Positions 61,473-64,000 of a DNA stretch of 64,000 nucleotides are shown in pieces. The stretch covers positions 58,595 to 122,594 of the forward strand of contig JAFUAY010000040.1 in the NCBI GenBank assembly GCA_017460515.1. The letters are read 5' to 3'. The first letter of the stretch is position 1, and the number at the start of each line of letters is the position of its first letter. Position numbers and translations under genes: made by a program. The notes under the pieces were generated by a model. It was not told the origin of the DNA. It made no database searches and saw nothing but the letters and a program-made list of their open reading frames with translations. Origin of the DNA: Prevotella sp. (GTDB lineage: Bacteria; Bacteroidota; Bacteroidia; Bacteroidales; Bacteroidaceae).

Positions 61473-61488
61473 TTGTTTTGTTTTTGGG

Positions 61489-62970
61489 TTATTTGTTAAT
61501 AATCGATAAATACTTGTCGTATGCTGCATCCCATGCAGCCTTGTCCTGTGGCTCATACTTCACCAGTTCGATGCTGTTGGCAATGATGGCGCGCATCTCC
61601 CAGATGTCTTTGACCAAGTGGGCTGCCTTCGCCTGCAGCATGATGTTGCCGATAGCTGTGCCTTCCTGCGGACCGGCCAGTACGGTAGCGCCTGTAGAGT
61701 TGGCAGTAAACTGGTTCAGATATTTGTTCAGTGAGCCGCCGCCGATGATGTGGAGCACTTCCAACTTGAACGGAGCAAACTCCTGCATCCACTGGAACAC
61801 CTGACGATAGCGCAGTGCCAGTGAGTCAAAGATGCATCGGCAGATCTCTGCGGGCGTCTCTGGAACAGGCTGGTTCGTGTTGCGGCAGTACTGCTGAATG
61901 GCCTGAATCATGCTGGCAGGTGCTGCGAAAGCGGGATCGTCGGGATTGATGAGCGAACGGAAAGCGTCAACCTTCATCGCTGAACCTTGCAGTTCGGGGT
62001 GGCTGAGCTTGCGCACCTCTTCGGGCCACTCCAGTCGGCAACGCTCGTAGAGCCACATGCCGCAGATGTTCTTCAGGAAACGGGTTGTGCCTTCTATGCC
62101 GCCCTCATTGGTGAAGTTGCGCTCGTAAGAGAGGTCGTTGATGATGGCGTCCTTGGTCTCAATGCCCATCAGACTCCATGTACCGCTGCTCAAGTAGGCA
62201 AACATCTCGTTCTTGGCGGGAACAGCAGCTACGGCTGAGCCCGTGTCATGACCTGCAACGGCAATCACTGGCACCTGTCCCAGACCGGTCAGCTTCTGCA
62301 CTTCGTCGGTCAGCACACCAATCACGGTGCCGGGGTTCACCATCTTGCCGAACTTTGAGCGCGTCAGTCCCAGCGAGTTCAGCAGGCGCTCGTCAAGCTG
62401 CTTCGTCCTTGGGTCGAGCAACTGGGAAGTAGAGGCAATGGTGTATTCGCATACCTCGTTGCCAGTAAGCATCCAACTGAGTGCATCGGGAACGAACAGT
62501 ATCTTCTGTGCATTGCGGAAAGCTGAGTTGCCCTCGCGCTTCATAGCGTACAGCTGGAAGATAGAATTGAAGTTCAGGAACTGAATACCCGTCACGTCAT
62601 AGACCTCACGCTTCGAAATCACGTGGCGCAAATAGTCGTCCATTGCATCAAATGTAATAGGATCGCGATATGCGCGCGGGTTCCTTAATATGGCACCATC
62701 ATCGCCAATGAACACGAAGTCGACGCCCCATGTGTCGATACCGATAGAGGTAATCTCCAGCCCGCGCTGAGCCACCTCGCGCAGTCCGCGGATGATCTCA
62801 AAATACAGTGCGTAGATATCCCAGTAATAATGACCGCCCTGTTCTATCAGGTTGTTGGGAAAACGTGTGACCTCTTCCAGTTCAAAGCGTCCGCCGTCAA
62901 TGTTGCCGATGATAGTACGACCACTGGTAGCACCCAGATCGACGGCGAAGAAATACTTTTTACTCTCCAT
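61489..62970 (-). CDS. rhaB: Rhamnulokinase
   Basis: The product is 493 residues from the ATG at 62970 (MESKKYFFAVDLGATSGRTI); the in-frame ATG at 63060 is upstream of the -7 element. FGGY kinase features: DLGATSGR, SIGIDTWGVDF, AGHDTGSAVAAVP, YLSSGTWSLMG and HIIGGGSLNKYLNQ. It phosphorylates L-rhamnulose. First gene of the rhaBA operon. Confidence 0.95.
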   Translation of the reverse strand: MESKKYFFAVDLGATSGRTIIGNIDGGRFELEEVTRFPNNLIEQGGHYYWDIYALYFEIIRGLREVAQRGLEITSIGIDTWGVDFVFIGDDGAILRNPRAYRDPITFDAMDDYLRHVISKREVYDVTGIQFLNFNSIFQLYAMKREGNSAFRNAQKILFVPDALSWMLTGNEVCEYTIASTSQLLDPRTKQLDERLLNSLGLTRSKFGKMVNPGTVIGVLTDEVQKLTGLGQVPVIAVAGHDTGSAVAAVPAKNEMFAYLSSGTWSLMGIETKDAIINDLSYERNFTNEGGIEGTTRFLKNICGMWLYERCRLEWPEEVRKLSHPELQGSAMKVDAFRSLINPDDPAFAAPASMIQAIQQYCRNTNQPVPETPAEICRCIFDSLALRYRQVFQWMQEFAPFKLEVLHIIGGGSLNKYLNQFTANSTGATVLAGPQEGTAIGNIMLQAKAAHLVKDIWEMRAIIANSIELVKYEPQDKAAWDAAYDKYLSIINK

Positions 62971-63010
62971 ATTGTTTGTTTTAGTTATTTTAGTAGGTGA
63001 TAAGTGCTTG

Positions 63011-63018
63011 CAAAGGTA
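63011..63018 (-). promoter_or_regulatory. -7 element of the rhaBA operon
   Basis: TACCTTTG on the minus strand, 40 nt before the rhaB start. The nearest TTTG is 17 nt upstream, shorter than consensus, which fits an activator-dependent promoter. Confidence 0.55.
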
Positions 63019-63257
63019 TGGATTAATAAATGAATCAAACATAATTATTTGATTTTTCATCCCTTATTTTTGTCCGCACGTATTGGAAAAATGGAACAAT
63101 CGAATTTGCTCAAAACTTAAAGATTTTCAAACGACTCCACCTTCGCTCAAAAAGAAGGATGTTTTGAGCCTGTTGGATGCTGACGGTTCAAAACTCATAG
63201 ACTTACGGCTCGTAATCAATAGAGTTAGCACTCGTAAACCTATTGATTACGAGTGCT

Positions 63258-63314
63258 AAACATGGTGTTTATGGGTCGTAAACATGGTGTTTATAGGTCG
63301 TGATCATGGTGTTT
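63258..63314. repeat. 22-bp tandem repeat (CATGGTGTTT boxes)
   Basis: Units AAACATGGTGTTTATGGGTC and variants at a 22-bp period, 2.5 copies; the third unit diverges after the box. Confidence 0.75.
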
Positions 63315-63817
63315 CCTGCAATTGCTTAGCTTTTACGATGCAGTTACAAAGCTTTTATGCCGAAGTTACTATGTAACTCTGGTCCAGTTTCTTTGCAATT
63401 GCATCGTAATAACTAAGTAACTGAGTCGTAATATCTATGTTTTCGCATCGTAACTTCTTTGTAACTGGGGCGCATCTGCTTTGTGGCTTCGCTCTAAACA
63501 CTATGCTTTTGCAATTCCACCGCCAGCTTTTGGGACTCAAAACCCGTGAAATCATGAAGTCGTTTTTCCGCCATTTTCGTCATTCTGGACTGACTTCGTC
63601 TCGCAAAAGCATAGTTTTTGCCTTCCGTCTCCCTCAGCACCGATTATGATGCGCTGTCAAACTGAACAATCTATCGGACGTATTGGATATAATTTTCTCT
63701 AGATTGACTCAAATTCCTGCAAAAATAGTTGTTCTGTTTTTCCGTATAAATCCTCTCAAAAATGTTGATTTTCCTCACACAGACTCACGGAGCATTTTTT
63801 TAGAAATATTTAAGCAC

Positions 63818-63846
63818 AAAAAACGAGCTACATCTCTGTAACTCGT
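63818..63846 (-). terminator. Terminator behind the tRNA-Met fragment
   Basis: ACGAGTTACA, 4 nt, TGTAGCTCGT on the minus strand followed by TTTTT, 11 nt after the tRNA CCA end. Confidence 0.8.
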
Positions 63847-63857
63847 TCTTTGCTTTT

Positions 63858-63902
63858 TGGTAGCGGGAGCCGGGATTGAACCGGCGACCTCATGATTATG
63901 AA
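63858..63902 (-). pseudogene. 3' fragment of a tRNA-Met gene (attachment-site remnant)
   Basis: Minus strand from anticodon arm to CCA: TGATTCATAATCATGAGGTC, then the T arm GCCGG-TTCAATC-CCGGC, acceptor 3' strand TCCCGCT, A, CCA. The 5' half (acceptor 5' strand and D arm) is replaced by unrelated AT-rich DNA from about 63903. The anticodon is CAT. A 3' tRNA fragment of this kind is what integration at a tRNA gene leaves at the far end of an element. Confidence 0.75.
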
Positions 63903-64000
63903 TCAAAATCGAAAGTTTAAGAAAATATAAAAATCTTCAATTTATTTGCTGATTTTCAGATATTTATGTAATTTTGCATCAAATTTCTAAATCGGATTAA

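Larger units (their letters stand above)
63061..63857. other. Repeat-rich noncoding region
   Basis: About 800 nt without a credible gene. It holds a perfect 14-bp inverted repeat (CTCGTAATCAATAG 63209-63222, complement 63240-63253), three CATGGTGTTT boxes at a 22-bp period (63261, 63283, 63305), several GTAACTT/GTAACTG boxes (63360-63470) and two copies of CGTATTGGA (63078 and 63680). Composition differs from coding DNA. Confidence 0.7.

Overview
The window looks like a chromosomal segment of a Prevotella-like member of the Bacteroidales. The reasons are the many promoters of the Bacteroidetes type (TTTG, 19-20 nt, TAnnTTTG), almost no Shine-Dalgarno sequences, a type V pilus locus with DUF3575 and DUF5119 partners, a PorT-family protein of the type IX secretion system, and many Bacteroidetes-only families (DUF3316, DUF4861, DUF6722, BT_3928 type, GldB-like). 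This placement is inference from gene content; no rRNA is present.

Layout. 1-6.3 kb (minus): an envelope operon, DUF3575 protein > 910-aa OmpA-like protein > 726-aa beta-barrel > TPR protein cut by the window edge. 6.4-10.2 kb (minus): an array of small gene units (DUF6722 pair, DUF4160/DUF2442-HTH pair, Rpn-type nuclease, toxin-antitoxin pair, second DUF6722 pair). The units are separated by six copies of a repeat that carries a fixed 34-nt hairpin; in four copies it also carries a complete promoter for the next unit. 10.3-18.0 kb (minus): type V pilus operon with DUF3575, DUF5119 lipoprotein and three fimbrillin-type lipoproteins, two of them very large. 18.1-28.2 kb: housekeeping genes (xth, MBL hydrolase, rsmG, mtaB, glycosyltransferase, DUF1599, DoxX-like, tpiA, SPOR, folE). 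mtaB carries in-frame copies of a palindromic repeat. 28.3-33.8 kb: tRNA-Pro and a uronate locus (orphan galactitol-type EIIC, KduI with a signal peptide, ExuT-like transporter, DUF4861). 33.9-42.4 kb: GldB-like lipoprotein, parC, DUF3316, S41 protease, membrane AraC regulator, an unknown membrane protein, GtrA. 42.5-55.8 kb: surface glycan genes (two GT4, several GT2, a GT87-like protein, an MsbA-like ABC exporter, DUF5672) with tRNA-Leu. This part includes an AAA/PD-(D/E)XK gene inserted behind the ABC gene with a duplicated gene end, and an AT-rich glycosyltransferase island bounded by 57-bp inverted repeats. One of these repeats is the terminator of the neighbouring ferredoxin gene. 55.8-63.0 kb: ferredoxin, PorT, split 5'-nucleotidase, and the rhamnose genes rhaT, rhaA and rhaB. 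63.0-64.0 kb: noncoding repeat-rich DNA ending in a tRNA-Met 3' fragment that looks like an attachment-site remnant.

How the genes fit together. The uronate and rhamnose genes together suggest use of pectin (rhamnogalacturonan) breakdown products. The pilus, OmpA-like and glycan genes build the cell surface. The accessory parts (cassette array, inserted AAA nuclease, inverted-repeat island, tRNA fragment) show repeated rearrangement. The strongest candidates for undescribed biology are the hairpin-promoter cassette array with its two DUF6722/micro-membrane-protein units, and the in-frame palindromic element in mtaB.
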